From Pseudacidovorax intermedius (GTDB taxonomy: Bacteria; Pseudomonadota; Gammaproteobacteria; Burkholderiales; Burkholderiaceae_C), in assembly GCF_003350475.1 (NCBI RefSeq), contig NZ_QQAV01000001.1, positions 550,836 to 614,835 on the forward strand: a DNA stretch of 64,000 nucleotides, read 5' to 3'. The translations under genes were made by a program, and so were the position numbers. Positions within the stretch are counted from its first letter, which is position 1. Each line of letters opens with the position of its first letter. The notes below the pieces were generated by a model, which was not told the DNA's origin, did no database searches, and worked only from the letters and a program-made list of their open reading frames with translations. Below are positions 8,585-16,832 of this stretch, one piece after another.

Positions 8585-9505
8585 ATGGCCGGACAGAAGA
8601 TGGTGCAGGACAAGGTGGTGGTGGTCACGGGCGCAGGCGGCGGCATCGGCCGCGACATGGCCCTGGCGCTGGCGGCCGAGGGTGCGCGCGTGGTGGTCAA
8701 CGACATCGGCACCTCCACCACCGGCGAAGGCACCGACGCCGGCCCGGCCCAGCGCGTGGTGGACGAGATCCGCGCCGCCGGCGGCCAGGCCGCCGCCAGC
8801 ACCGACAGCGTCTCGGAGGCGGCCAGTGCGGGCCGCATCGTGCAGTGCGCGCTCGACCACTTCGGGCGCATCGACGGCGTGGTCAACAACGCGGGCATCC
8901 TGCGCGACCGCTTCTTCCACAAGATGAGCGTGGACGAATGGGACGCGGTGATCCGCGTGCACCTGTACGGCAGCTTCTACATGAGCCGCGCCGCGGCCAC
9001 CCACTTCAAGGAGCAGGAGAGCGGCGCCTTCGTGCACATGACCTCCACCTCGGGCCTGGTGGGCAACTTCGGCCAGGCCAACTACAGCGCGGCCAAGCTG
9101 GGGCTGGTGGCGCTGTCGAAGAGCATTGCGCTGGACATGCAGAAGTTCAACGTGCGCTCCAACTGCATCTCGCCCTTCGCCTGGAGCCGCATGATCGGCT
9201 CCATTCCCACCGACACGCCGGAGCAGCAGGCCCGCGTCGAGAAGCTGCGCCAGATGACGCCCGGCAAGATCGCACCGCTGGCCGTCTACCTGCTGTCGGA
9301 CGCGGCGGCCGAGGTCAATGCGCAAGTCTTCGCGGTGCGCAACAACGAGATCTTCGTCATGAGCCAGCCGCGGCCGCTGCGCTCGGTGCACCGCAGCGAG
9401 GGCTGGTCGCCGCAGTTCATCGCCGAGCACGGCATGCCCGCGCTCAAGGCCGCCTTCGTGCCAATGGACCGCTCGGCCGACGTGTTCAGCTGGGACCCGG
9501 TCTGA
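8585..9505 (+). CDS. SDR-family 3-hydroxyacyl-CoA dehydrogenase-like oxidoreductase
   Basis: A 306-residue short-chain dehydrogenase resembling the dehydrogenase unit of peroxisomal MFE-2 enzymes, which oxidise 3-hydroxyacyl-CoA to 3-ketoacyl-CoA. It has the Rossmann glycine motif VTGAGGGIGRD (about residues 14-24), NNAGILRD, the catalytic Ser in MTSTSG and the Tyr-x-x-x-Lys motif YSAAK. The roughly 12-residue insertion after the second beta strand (NDIGTSTTGEGTDAGPA) is typical of the MFE-2 group. The start at MAGQKMVQDK follows an AAGGA ribosome site 8 bp upstream. It is the first gene of a tightly packed plus-strand run with the crotonase, CoA-transferase and thiolase. Confidence 0.9.
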   Translation: MAGQKMVQDKVVVVTGAGGGIGRDMALALAAEGARVVVNDIGTSTTGEGTDAGPAQRVVDEIRAAGGQAAASTDSVSEAASAGRIVQCALDHFGRIDGVVNNAGILRDRFFHKMSVDEWDAVIRVHLYGSFYMSRAAATHFKEQESGAFVHMTSTSGLVGNFGQANYSAAKLGLVALSKSIALDMQKFNVRSNCISPFAWSRMIGSIPTDTPEQQARVEKLRQMTPGKIAPLAVYLLSDAAAEVNAQVFAVRNNEIFVMSQPRPLRSVHRSEGWSPQFIAEHGMPALKAAFVPMDRSADVFSWDPV

Positions 9506-9515
9506 CGCGCCCGCC

Positions 9516-10316
9516 ATGTCCGACGACAGCCCCATCCTCGCCGAGGTGCAGGACGGCGTGGGCACCCTCACGCTCAACCGTCCCGAGACGCGCAACGCGC
9601 TGAGCCAGGCCATGCGCCCGGCACTGGCCGCGGCCATCGCCCGCATGCGCGACGACGCCCAGGTGCACACCGTGATCCTGCGGGGCGCGGGCGGCGCCTT
9701 CTGCTCCGGCGGCGACATCGGCCAGATGCTGGACCCGGCCCAGACCGGCCTGCCCTGGCGCGACCGCATCCGCCAGTTGCACCAGTGGTTCCCGGCGTTG
9801 GAGAACCTGGAGAAGCCGGTCATCGCCGCGGTGGACGGCCCCGCCTTCGGTGCCGGCCTGAGCCTGGCGCTGGCGGCCGACTTCGTGCTGGCCACGCGCC
9901 GCGCCAGCTTCTGCGCCGTGTTCGGCCGCATCGGCCTGGTGCCGGACCTGGGCGCCATGCACCTGCTGCCGCGCATCGTGGGCCGGCAGAAGGCCAAGGA
10001 GCTGGTCTTCACCGCCCGCAGCTTCGGTGCCGAGGAGGCGCAGTCGCTGGGCATCGTCTACCAGGTGGTGGAGGACGCCGAGGCGCTGCAGGCCGCCGCC
10101 CTGGGCCTGGCCCGGCGCTTCGGCCAGGCCTCCACCGCCGCCATTGGCATGGCCAAGACCATCATGAACCGCGCCTTCGAACAGGACGCCGCGGCCCTGG
10201 CCGAGATGGAGGCCTATGCACAGACGATGTGCCGCGGCTCGCCCTACCACCAGGACGCGGTGCAGCGCTTCCGCGACAAGCAACCGCTGCGCTTCGACTG
10301 GAACCGCGACGCATGA
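9516..10316 (+). CDS. enoyl-CoA hydratase/isomerase (crotonase) family protein
   Basis: A 266-residue crotonase. The oxyanion-hole segments are GAGGAFCSGGDIGQM (about residues 54-68) and DGPAFGAGLSLALAADF (about 105-121). The later active-site stretch reads FGRIGLVPDLGAMHLLPRIVG. This has Asp in GLVPDLG as PaaG-type isomerases do, rather than the Glu of classical hydratases, so an isomerase (double-bond or epoxide/oxepin type) is as likely as a hydratase. The gene begins 10 bp after the SDR stop and its own stop overlaps the start of the CoA-transferase (ATGA), so it is translated within that operon. Confidence 0.88.
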   Translation: MSDDSPILAEVQDGVGTLTLNRPETRNALSQAMRPALAAAIARMRDDAQVHTVILRGAGGAFCSGGDIGQMLDPAQTGLPWRDRIRQLHQWFPALENLEKPVIAAVDGPAFGAGLSLALAADFVLATRRASFCAVFGRIGLVPDLGAMHLLPRIVGRQKAKELVFTARSFGAEEAQSLGIVYQVVEDAEALQAAALGLARRFGQASTAAIGMAKTIMNRAFEQDAAALAEMEAYAQTMCRGSPYHQDAVQRFRDKQPLRFDWNRDA

Positions 10317-11599
10317 CGACGACGGCAGCGCTCGCGCAGCGGCTGCAGTCGCTGGTGCGCCCCGGCGACACGCTCTGGTGGGGCCAGGCCACCGCCGAGC
10401 CGCTGACGCTCACCCGCGCGCTGGTGGCGCATCGCCATGCGCTGGCGGCCGGCGGGCGGCTGCGGGTGTTCGTGGGCATCGCCGCGTCAAACACGCTGCA
10501 GCCTGCGCAGGCCGACGTGCTGGACTTCTTCGGCTATGCGGCCGGCGGCGCCCACCGCGCCCTGGCCCAGGCCGGCGTGCTGGACATCCTGCCCTGCCAT
10601 TACTCGCAGCTGCCAACGCTGCTCGCGGGCGGCCGGCTTGCCGCGGACGTGGTGCTGCTGCAGCTGCCGCCGCCCGACGCCCAGGGCCGCTTCAGCCTGG
10701 GCCTGGCCTGCGAATACCTGCCGACCGCCATCGCCCGCGCCCGCGTGCTGATCGGCGAGGTCAACCCCGACGTGCCCTTTACGGCCGGCGGCCCGCTGCT
10801 GCAGCGGGCGGACTTCGACCTGCTGGTGGACGCCACCGAGCCGCCGCCCGACCTGCAGCGCAGCGCACCCGGCCCGGCCGAGCAGGCCATCGCCACGCAC
10901 ATCGCCGGCCTGGTGGAGGACGGTGCCACGCTGCAGCTGGGCGTGGGCAACCTGCCCGAGGCGGTGCTGGCCGCCCTGCACGGCCACCGCGACCTGGGCC
11001 TGCACAGCGGCGTGGCCGGCGACGGCGTGGCCGCGCTGGCCGAAGCCGGCGTGCTCACGCATGCCCGCAAGACACGCGATGCCGGCACGGGCATCGCCGG
11101 CATCCTCATGGGCACGGCCGCGCTGCGGCGCTGGGCCCATCGCAACCCGGCCCTGCAGCTGCGCGACACCGGCTACACGCACGATGCACAGGTCCTGTCC
11201 GACAGCCATCGCCTGGCCGCCATCAACAGCGCCATCGAGGTCGACCTCACCGGCCAGGTCAATGCCGAGGTCGCTGGCGGCGTGTACGTGGGCGCGGTGG
11301 GCGGCGCGGCCGACTTCCTGCGCGGCGCCGCACGCAGCCGCGGCGGGCTGCCCATCGTGGCGCTGCCTGCCACGCACCAGGGCCGCAGCCGCATCGTGGC
11401 CCGCCTGTCCGGCCCCGTGAGCACGGCCCGCAGCGACGCCGGCTTCATCGTCACCGAGCACGGCGTGGCCGACCTGCGTGGCCAGCCGCTGTCGCGCCGC
11501 GTGCAGCGCCTGATCGACATCGCCGCGCCCGAGCATCGCGCCGCCCTCGCCGACGAGGCGCATGCGCTGCTGCGCCAGTGCGGCGCGGCCTTCCATTGA
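10313..11599 (+). CDS. acetyl-CoA hydrolase/CoA-transferase family protein
   Basis: A 428-residue member of the acetyl-CoA hydrolase/4-hydroxybutyrate CoA-transferase family. The N-terminal domain (GDTLWWGQATAEPLTLTRAL) precedes the C-terminal block QLGVGNLPEAVLAAL. The family signature INSAIEVDLTGQVNAEVAGG contains the Glu that forms the glutamyl-CoA thioester, and is followed by FIVTEHGVADLRGQPLSRR. It probably transfers CoA between acetyl-CoA or another acyl-CoA and the pathway acid, allowing activation without ATP. Its ATG overlaps the crotonase stop by 4 bp, which indicates translational coupling. The island also has an AMP-forming ligase and a CaiB-type transferase, so three routes of CoA handling coexist. 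Confidence 0.87.
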   Translation: MTTTAALAQRLQSLVRPGDTLWWGQATAEPLTLTRALVAHRHALAAGGRLRVFVGIAASNTLQPAQADVLDFFGYAAGGAHRALAQAGVLDILPCHYSQLPTLLAGGRLAADVVLLQLPPPDAQGRFSLGLACEYLPTAIARARVLIGEVNPDVPFTAGGPLLQRADFDLLVDATEPPPDLQRSAPGPAEQAIATHIAGLVEDGATLQLGVGNLPEAVLAALHGHRDLGLHSGVAGDGVAALAEAGVLTHARKTRDAGTGIAGILMGTAALRRWAHRNPALQLRDTGYTHDAQVLSDSHRLAAINSAIEVDLTGQVNAEVAGGVYVGAVGGAADFLRGAARSRGGLPIVALPATHQGRSRIVARLSGPVSTARSDAGFIVTEHGVADLRGQPLSRRVQRLIDIAAPEHRAALADEAHALLRQCGAAFH

Positions 11600-11632
11600 C
11601 CGCCTTTCCCTTCATCGCCCCAAGGAGTCCCC

Positions 11633-12841
11633 ATGCGCCGAGCCGCCATCGTCACCCCCCTGCGTACGCCCGTCGGCGCCTTCGGCGGCAGCCTGCGGCC
11701 CGTGCCCGTCGAGGAACTCGCCGCCACCGTGGTGCGCGCCGTCGTCGACCGCAGCGGCGTCGATCCGGCGCGCATCGACGACGTGGTGTTCGCCCAGTCC
11801 TATGCCAACAGCGAGGTGCCCTGCGTGGGACGCTGGGCCGCGTTGCAGGCGGGCCTGCCGGTGGAGGTGCCCGGCATGCAGCTGGACCGGCGCTGCGGCG
11901 GCGGCCTGCAGGCCGTGGTGACGGCCGCCATGATGGTGCAGAGCGGCGCGGCCGACGTGGTGCTGGCGGGCGGTGTGGAGAGCATGAGCAACATCGAGTA
12001 CTACAGCACCGACATGCGCTGGGGTGCGCGCGCAGGCAACGTGCGCTTCTACGACCGGCTCGAACGCGGGCGCGAGCGCTCGCAGCCGGAACACCGCTTC
12101 GGCCCCATCTCCGGAATGATCGAGACGGCCGAGAACCTGGCGCGCGACTACGGCATCGCCCGCGAGGCCGCCGATGCCTTCGCCGCGCGCAGCCATGCCC
12201 GCGCCGCCGCCGCGTGGGAAGCCGGCCGCTTCGACGCCGAGGTGGTGCCGGTGACGGTGCCGCAGCGCAAGGGCGAGGCCCTGCGCTTCGCGCGCGACGA
12301 AGGCATCCGCCCCGACACCACCGCCCAGAGCCTCGCGCGGCTGCGGCCGCTGATGGCCGAGGGCAGCGTCACCGCCGGCAACGCCAGCCAGCAGAACGAT
12401 GCCGCCGCGGCCTGCCTGGTGGTGGCCGAGGACAGGCTGGCCGCGCTGGGCCTCACGCCCATGGGCACGCTCGTGGGCTGGGCCGCGGCCGGCTGCGAGC
12501 CCTCGCACATGGGCATCGGGCCGGTGCCCGCCACGAAGAAGCTGCTCCAGCGCCTGGGCCTCACGCTGGACCAGATGGACCTGGTCGAACTCAACGAGGC
12601 CTTCGCCTGCCAGGTGCTGGCCGTGCTGCAGGGCTGGGACTGGCAGGACCGGGACGCCATCGACCACAAGCTCAACGTCAACGGCTCGGGCATCTCGCTG
12701 GGCCATCCCATCGGCGCGACGGGCGTGCGCATCCTGGCCACGCTGATGCACGAGCTGCAGCGCCGCCAGGGCCGCTATGCGCTGGAGACCATGTGCATCG
12801 GCGGCGGCCAGGGCATCGCGGCCGTGTTCGAGCGCGCCTGA
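11633..12841 (+). CDS. acetyl-CoA acyltransferase (thiolase)
   Basis: A 402-residue biosynthetic/degradative thiolase with all catalytic blocks intact. The nucleophilic Cys is in QLDRRCGGGLQAV (about residue 88), the NEAF motif in LVELNEAFACQ, the His in NGSGISLGHPIGATG and the second Cys in ETMCIGGGQG. It cleaves 3-ketoacyl-CoA to acetyl-CoA and a shortened acyl-CoA. The start follows an AAGGAG site (ccaaggagtccccatg). It closes the SDR-crotonase-CoA-transferase run and is followed after 52 bp by a Bug protein gene on the same strand. This intact thiolase contrasts with the Cys-less thiolase-fold protein encoded 4 kb downstream. Confidence 0.93.
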   Translation: MRRAAIVTPLRTPVGAFGGSLRPVPVEELAATVVRAVVDRSGVDPARIDDVVFAQSYANSEVPCVGRWAALQAGLPVEVPGMQLDRRCGGGLQAVVTAAMMVQSGAADVVLAGGVESMSNIEYYSTDMRWGARAGNVRFYDRLERGRERSQPEHRFGPISGMIETAENLARDYGIAREAADAFAARSHARAAAAWEAGRFDAEVVPVTVPQRKGEALRFARDEGIRPDTTAQSLARLRPLMAEGSVTAGNASQQNDAAAACLVVAEDRLAALGLTPMGTLVGWAAAGCEPSHMGIGPVPATKKLLQRLGLTLDQMDLVELNEAFACQVLAVLQGWDWQDRDAIDHKLNVNGSGISLGHPIGATGVRILATLMHELQRRQGRYALETMCIGGGQGIAAVFERA

Positions 12842-12893
12842 GCACCGGCCTGCCATCGGCCACCCGTTCATTCGACAACAAGGAGACAAACCC

Positions 12894-13886
12894 ATGGCCC
12901 GCCCCCGACTCCCTTTTGCCCGGCGACCGCTGCTGCAGGCCGCCCTGGCCCTTGCGGCCGCCCTCGCGCTGTCGCCTGCCCTGGCGCAGGACAACCAGAC
13001 GGTGCGCCTCGTCGTCGGCTACGCGGCCGGCGGCCCGGTGGACCAGGGCGCGCGCCTGGTGGCCGTCGCGCTCTCGCGCGAGCTGGGCGCGCCGGTGCTG
13101 GTGGAGAACAAGCCCGGCGCCAATGCCACCCTGGCCGGCGGCGAGGTGGTGCGTGCCAAGCCCGATGGCCTGACGCTCTTCTTCGCGGCCAGCCCCACCA
13201 TCACCATCAGCCCCAACGTGATGGCGCGCATGCCCTTCGATCCGGCCCGCGACCTGACGCCGGTGGCGCCGGTGCTGAGCTACTACAACGTGCTGGTGGC
13301 CAACAACGACGAGCCCTTCAGGACCACGCGCGAGCTGGTGACTTACGCCAAGGCGCACCCGGGCAAGCTGAGCTACGGCTCGGCGGGCGTCGGCGGCTCC
13401 AACCACCTGGGCGTGCTGCTGTTCGCCAAGCGCAGCGGCATCGCGCTCAATCACATTCCCTACAAGGGCAATGCGCCGGCCATGACCGACCTGATCGGCG
13501 GCCAGATCGACATGATGATGGACATCATCAGCACCGCCGGCACCTACATCGCGGCGGGCAAGGTGCGGCCCATCGCCGTGACCTCGCCGCAGCGCAATGC
13601 CACGCTACCGGACGTGCCCACGCTGGCCGAGTCGGGCATCGCCGGGCTGGAGGGCTTCGACGTGGGCGGCTGGTACGGCATCTACGGCCCGAAGGACCTG
13701 CCCGCGGCCAAGGTGGACAGCCTCAACCGCGCCATCACCGCCACGCTGGCGCAGCCGGCCCTGGCCCGGCGCCTCAAAGAGCTGGGCTACGACGAGTGGA
13801 CCGGCTCGCCGCAGAAGCTGGCCGAACGCGCCGCGCAGGAGCGGGCGATGTGGTCCACCGTGACTCAGGGCATCGTGGTGGATTGA
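12894..13886 (+). CDS. Bug/TctC-family periplasmic solute-binding protein
   Basis: A 330-residue secreted binding protein. A cleavable signal peptide (about residues 1-31, hydrophobic core LLQAALALAAALALSPALA) precedes the Bug fold with its hallmark loops RLVVGYAAGGPVDQGARLVA and NHIPYKGNAPAMTDLIGGQI. Bug proteins bind carboxylates, amides or aromatic acids, in some cases for TctAB-type transporters and in others with no known partner. The position inside the island suggests it binds the pathway substrate. AAGGAG lies 8 bp upstream of the start. No TctA or TctB gene occurs in the window. The AMP-ligase gene starts 1 bp after its stop codon. Confidence 0.93.
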   Translation: MARPRLPFARRPLLQAALALAAALALSPALAQDNQTVRLVVGYAAGGPVDQGARLVAVALSRELGAPVLVENKPGANATLAGGEVVRAKPDGLTLFFAASPTITISPNVMARMPFDPARDLTPVAPVLSYYNVLVANNDEPFRTTRELVTYAKAHPGKLSYGSAGVGGSNHLGVLLFAKRSGIALNHIPYKGNAPAMTDLIGGQIDMMMDIISTAGTYIAAGKVRPIAVTSPQRNATLPDVPTLAESGIAGLEGFDVGGWYGIYGPKDLPAAKVDSLNRAITATLAQPALARRLKELGYDEWTGSPQKLAERAAQERAMWSTVTQGIVVD

Positions 13887-13887
13887 C

Positions 13888-15411
13888 ATGCCCACCCGCC
13901 TGCACCATGCCCTGGACCGCTGGCTGGCCGATGCGCCGCTGCGGCCCTTCATCCACCTGCCCGATGGGCGCAGCCTGAGCTTTGCCGAGCTGGGCGCGCT
14001 GACCGACGTGGCCGAGGCCGAGCTGCGCGCGCTGGACGTGCGGCCCGGCGACCGCGTGATGGTGGTGGCCGAGAACTGCCCCGAGCATGCGGCACTGATC
14101 CTGGCCTGCAGCCGGGTCGGCGCCTGGTCCTGCGGCGTCAACGCCCGCATGGCACCGGCCGAGGTGGAAGGCTTCGACGCCACCGCGGATGCCCGGGTGG
14201 TGTACTTCACGAGCCAGGCCAGCGACAGCGCCGGCGCCCATGCCGCGCGGATGGGCGCCATGCCGTCGGCGCTGCCCGGCCTGCATCGCAGTGCCGTCCG
14301 TGCCGCCGCCCGGCCGGAGCCCGACCCGACGCCGGGCGAGCGCGGCGCGGTGGCCGCGCTGATCTTCACCTCGGGCACCACCGGCCGGCCCAAGGCCGTG
14401 ATGCTCACCCACGACGCGCTGCTCCACTTCGCGCGCGTGTCCGGCGCCTCGCGCCAGTTGGGGCCGGAGGACCGCAGCTACGCCTTCGTGCCGATGACGC
14501 ACATCTTCGGGCTGGGCACGGTGCTGATCAGTTCGTTGCTGGCCGGCGCGCAGCTGGTGATGCGGCCGCAGTTCGAGCCGCAGGACCTGCTGCATGCGCT
14601 GGCCCATGAAGGCGTCTCGCAGCTGCAGGGCCCGCCGGCGCTGTTCTCGCGTCTGCTGGCGCACCTGGAGCACGCGGGCATCGCGCGGCCCGCGGCGCCG
14701 CAACTGCGCTACCTCTACACCGGCGCCGGCCCGCTGGACCTGGCGCTCAAGCGGCGCGTGGAAGCCGCCTTCGGCCAGGTGCTGCACCACGGCTACGGCC
14801 TGTCCGAATACGCGGGCTCGGTGCACATCACCCGGCTGGGCGAGCCGCGCGACGACACCAGCGCCGGCTACCGCGTGGCCGAGGCCGAGCTGCAGGTGGT
14901 GGAGCCCGCGACGGGCCGGCCGCTGCCCGCGGGCGAGCGCGGCGAACTGTGGATCCGCGGCCGCGGCCTGATGCCCGGCTACTTCCGCGACGTCGAGGCC
15001 ACCGCGGCCGCCATGCGCCCGGGCGGCTGGTATGCCAGCGGCGATCTGGGCGAGCTGGCGGCGGACGGCGCGCTCTTCGTGGTCGGCCGGCTGAAGGAAA
15101 TGATCATCCGCTCGGGCTTCAACGTGTACCCGGCGGAGGTGGAGCTGGCACTAAACACGCATCCCGCCGTGCAGCGCTCAGCCGTGGTCGGCTGCCCCGA
15201 GGACGACGGCAACGAGGCCATCGTGGCCTATGTGGAGTTACGCCGCGGCGCGGCGCTCGACGCCGCCGCGCTGCAGGCCCACCTGCGCCCGCTGCTGGCG
15301 CCCTACAAGCGCCCGGCGCGCATCGTGGCGCTGGACGAGCTGCCCACCAACACCAACGGCAAGGTCCTGCGGCGCGTGCTGCGCGAATGGGCCGAAGCGC
15401 CGACGCCCTGA
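13888..15411 (+). CDS. class I adenylate-forming acyl-CoA ligase
   Basis: A 507-residue AMP-forming CoA ligase that activates a carboxylic acid with ATP and CoA. It has the P-loop IFTSGTTGRPKAVMLTH (about residues 157-173), the adenine-site motif HHGYGLSEYAGSVHI, the hinge region GWYASGDLGE, then KEMIIRSGFNVYPAEVE and the catalytic Lys in LPTNTNGKVLRR near the C-terminus. The enzyme is therefore complete. Acid specificity cannot be read reliably from sequence, but the context suggests the substrate that enters the island. It lies between the two Bug genes on the same strand and very probably in one transcript with them. Confidence 0.92.
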   Translation: MPTRLHHALDRWLADAPLRPFIHLPDGRSLSFAELGALTDVAEAELRALDVRPGDRVMVVAENCPEHAALILACSRVGAWSCGVNARMAPAEVEGFDATADARVVYFTSQASDSAGAHAARMGAMPSALPGLHRSAVRAAARPEPDPTPGERGAVAALIFTSGTTGRPKAVMLTHDALLHFARVSGASRQLGPEDRSYAFVPMTHIFGLGTVLISSLLAGAQLVMRPQFEPQDLLHALAHEGVSQLQGPPALFSRLLAHLEHAGIARPAAPQLRYLYTGAGPLDLALKRRVEAAFGQVLHHGYGLSEYAGSVHITRLGEPRDDTSAGYRVAEAELQVVEPATGRPLPAGERGELWIRGRGLMPGYFRDVEATAAAMRPGGWYASGDLGELAADGALFVVGRLKEMIIRSGFNVYPAEVELALNTHPAVQRSAVVGCPEDDGNEAIVAYVELRRGAALDAAALQAHLRPLLAPYKRPARIVALDELPTNTNGKVLRRVLREWAEAPTP

Positions 15412-15430
15412 ACAAGAAGGAGACACCGCC

Positions 15431-16423
15431 ATGCCCATCGCCCCCGTCGATTCCGCCCGCCGCCGCCTGTTGGCCGGCGGCCTGCTCAGCGCCGCCGCCT
15501 GGCCGCTCGGCGCCCTGGCGGCCGAGCCCTGGCCCAGCCGCCCGGTGCGCTTCATCGTGCCCTTTCCACCCGGCGGGCCGGTGGACACCACGGCGCGCAT
15601 CGCCAGCCAGCGGCTGTCGGAGATCTGGAAGACGCCCACCCTCATCGACAACCGCGCCGGTGCCGGCGGCACCGTGGGCGCCACGGTGGCGGCCAAGGAG
15701 GCACCCGACGGCTACAGCCTGTTCGTGGGCGCCATTCACCATTCGGTCAATCCTTCGCTCATGGGCAAGCTGCCCTACGACATCGAGAAGGACTTCGCGC
15801 CGGTGAGCTTCGCGGCGGTGTTCCCGGTGTTCGTGGTCGCGAACGCCGCGGTGCCCGCCAACTCCATCGCCGAGCTGATCGCGCTGGCGAAGAAGCCCGG
15901 CAGCCAGCTGAGCTTCGGCTCCTCCGGCAACGGCGGCGGCACGCACCTGGCAGGCGAGCTGTTCAACATGGAGGCCGGCACGAAGCTGCTGCATGTGCCC
16001 TACAAGGGCAGCGCGCCGGCGATGAACGACCTGCTCGGCGGGCAGGTGCAGCTGATGTTCAGCGATGCACCCACGGCGCTGCCGCACATCCGCTCCGGCC
16101 GCATCAAGGTGCTGGGGGTGGCCAGCCCGCAGCGCTCGGCCATGCTGCCGTCGGTGCCCACGGTGGCCGAGTCCGGCCTGCCGGGCTACGAGGCCTATTC
16201 CTGGGCGGCGCTGTTCGCGCCGGCGCGCACGCCGCAGCCGGTGCTGGACCGCATCAACGCCGACTTCAACACCGCCTTCAACGACCCGGCCGTGCGCCAG
16301 CGGCTGCTGGAGGCCGGCGCAGAGGCCGACCCCGGCACGCAGGAGGCGCTGCGCCAGCGGCTGCACAGCGAGATGGTCAAGTGGGCCAAGGTCATCAAGA
16401 CGGCCGGAATCACGGTGTCCTGA
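15431..16423 (+). CDS. Bug/TctC-family solute-binding protein, twin-arginine-like signal
   Basis: A 330-residue Bug protein. Its N-terminus SARRRLLAGGLLSAAAWPLG contains consecutive arginines before a moderately hydrophobic core, which is compatible with Tat or Sec export; cleavage is likely after GALAA. The fold loops RFIVPFPPGGPVDTTARIAS and HVPYKGSAPAMNDLLGGQV are typical of the family. It is the second Bug gene of the island, 19 bp after the ligase, with the ribosome site AAGGAGA. The two Bug proteins here are clearly different in sequence, so they probably bind different ligands or belong to different steps. It is followed by the DUF35 gene after 4 bp. Confidence 0.92.
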   Translation: MPIAPVDSARRRLLAGGLLSAAAWPLGALAAEPWPSRPVRFIVPFPPGGPVDTTARIASQRLSEIWKTPTLIDNRAGAGGTVGATVAAKEAPDGYSLFVGAIHHSVNPSLMGKLPYDIEKDFAPVSFAAVFPVFVVANAAVPANSIAELIALAKKPGSQLSFGSSGNGGGTHLAGELFNMEAGTKLLHVPYKGSAPAMNDLLGGQVQLMFSDAPTALPHIRSGRIKVLGVASPQRSAMLPSVPTVAESGLPGYEAYSWAALFAPARTPQPVLDRINADFNTAFNDPAVRQRLLEAGAEADPGTQEALRQRLHSEMVKWAKVIKTAGITVS

Positions 16424-16427
16424 CGCC

Positions 16428-16832
16428 ATGTCCAGCACAGCCTCTCCCACCATGCACGTCGGCGCGGGCGCCCACTACCAGGCCGAGCTGGATGCCGGCC
16501 GCTTCTGCCTGCAGCATTGCCCGCAGTGCGGCCGCCATGTCTTCACGCCGCGCGAACTCTGCCCCCACTGCGGCGCCGCCCCGCTGCGCTGGGTGCGGGC
16601 GCGCGGCACCGGCCAGGTCCATGCGGCCAGCACGGTCCACCGCAAGGCCGAGGACGGCGGCCCCTACAACGTGTCGCTGATCGACCTCGACGAGGGCGTG
16701 CGCATGATGAGCCGCGTGGAAGGCGTCGCGCCCGAGGCCGTTCGCATCGGCCAGCGCGTGAAGGCGCGCGTCGTCCAGCGCGAGGGCCGCGGGCTGGTGC
16801 TGTTCCATCCCGAGGAAGGCGGTGCGGCATGA
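16428..16832 (+). CDS. DUF35 (Zn-ribbon plus OB-fold) acyl-CoA-binding protein
   Basis: A 134-residue DUF35 protein. An N-terminal helix (HYQAELDAGRF) leads into a rubredoxin-like zinc ribbon with four Cys (C31, C34, C45, C48: HCPQC and LCPHC), then an OB fold (GTGQVHAASTVHRKA, GQRVKARVVQREGRG). Known relatives are the DUF35 partners of thiolase-fold enzymes: ChsH2 with Ltp2 aldolase in steroid side-chain breakdown, and BbsA with BbsB thiolase in toluene degradation. They help position the CoA thioester. Its stop overlaps the start of the thiolase-fold gene (ATGA), as expected for subunits of one complex. Confidence 0.9.
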   Translation: MSSTASPTMHVGAGAHYQAELDAGRFCLQHCPQCGRHVFTPRELCPHCGAAPLRWVRARGTGQVHAASTVHRKAEDGGPYNVSLIDLDEGVRMMSRVEGVAPEAVRIGQRVKARVVQREGRGLVLFHPEEGGAA

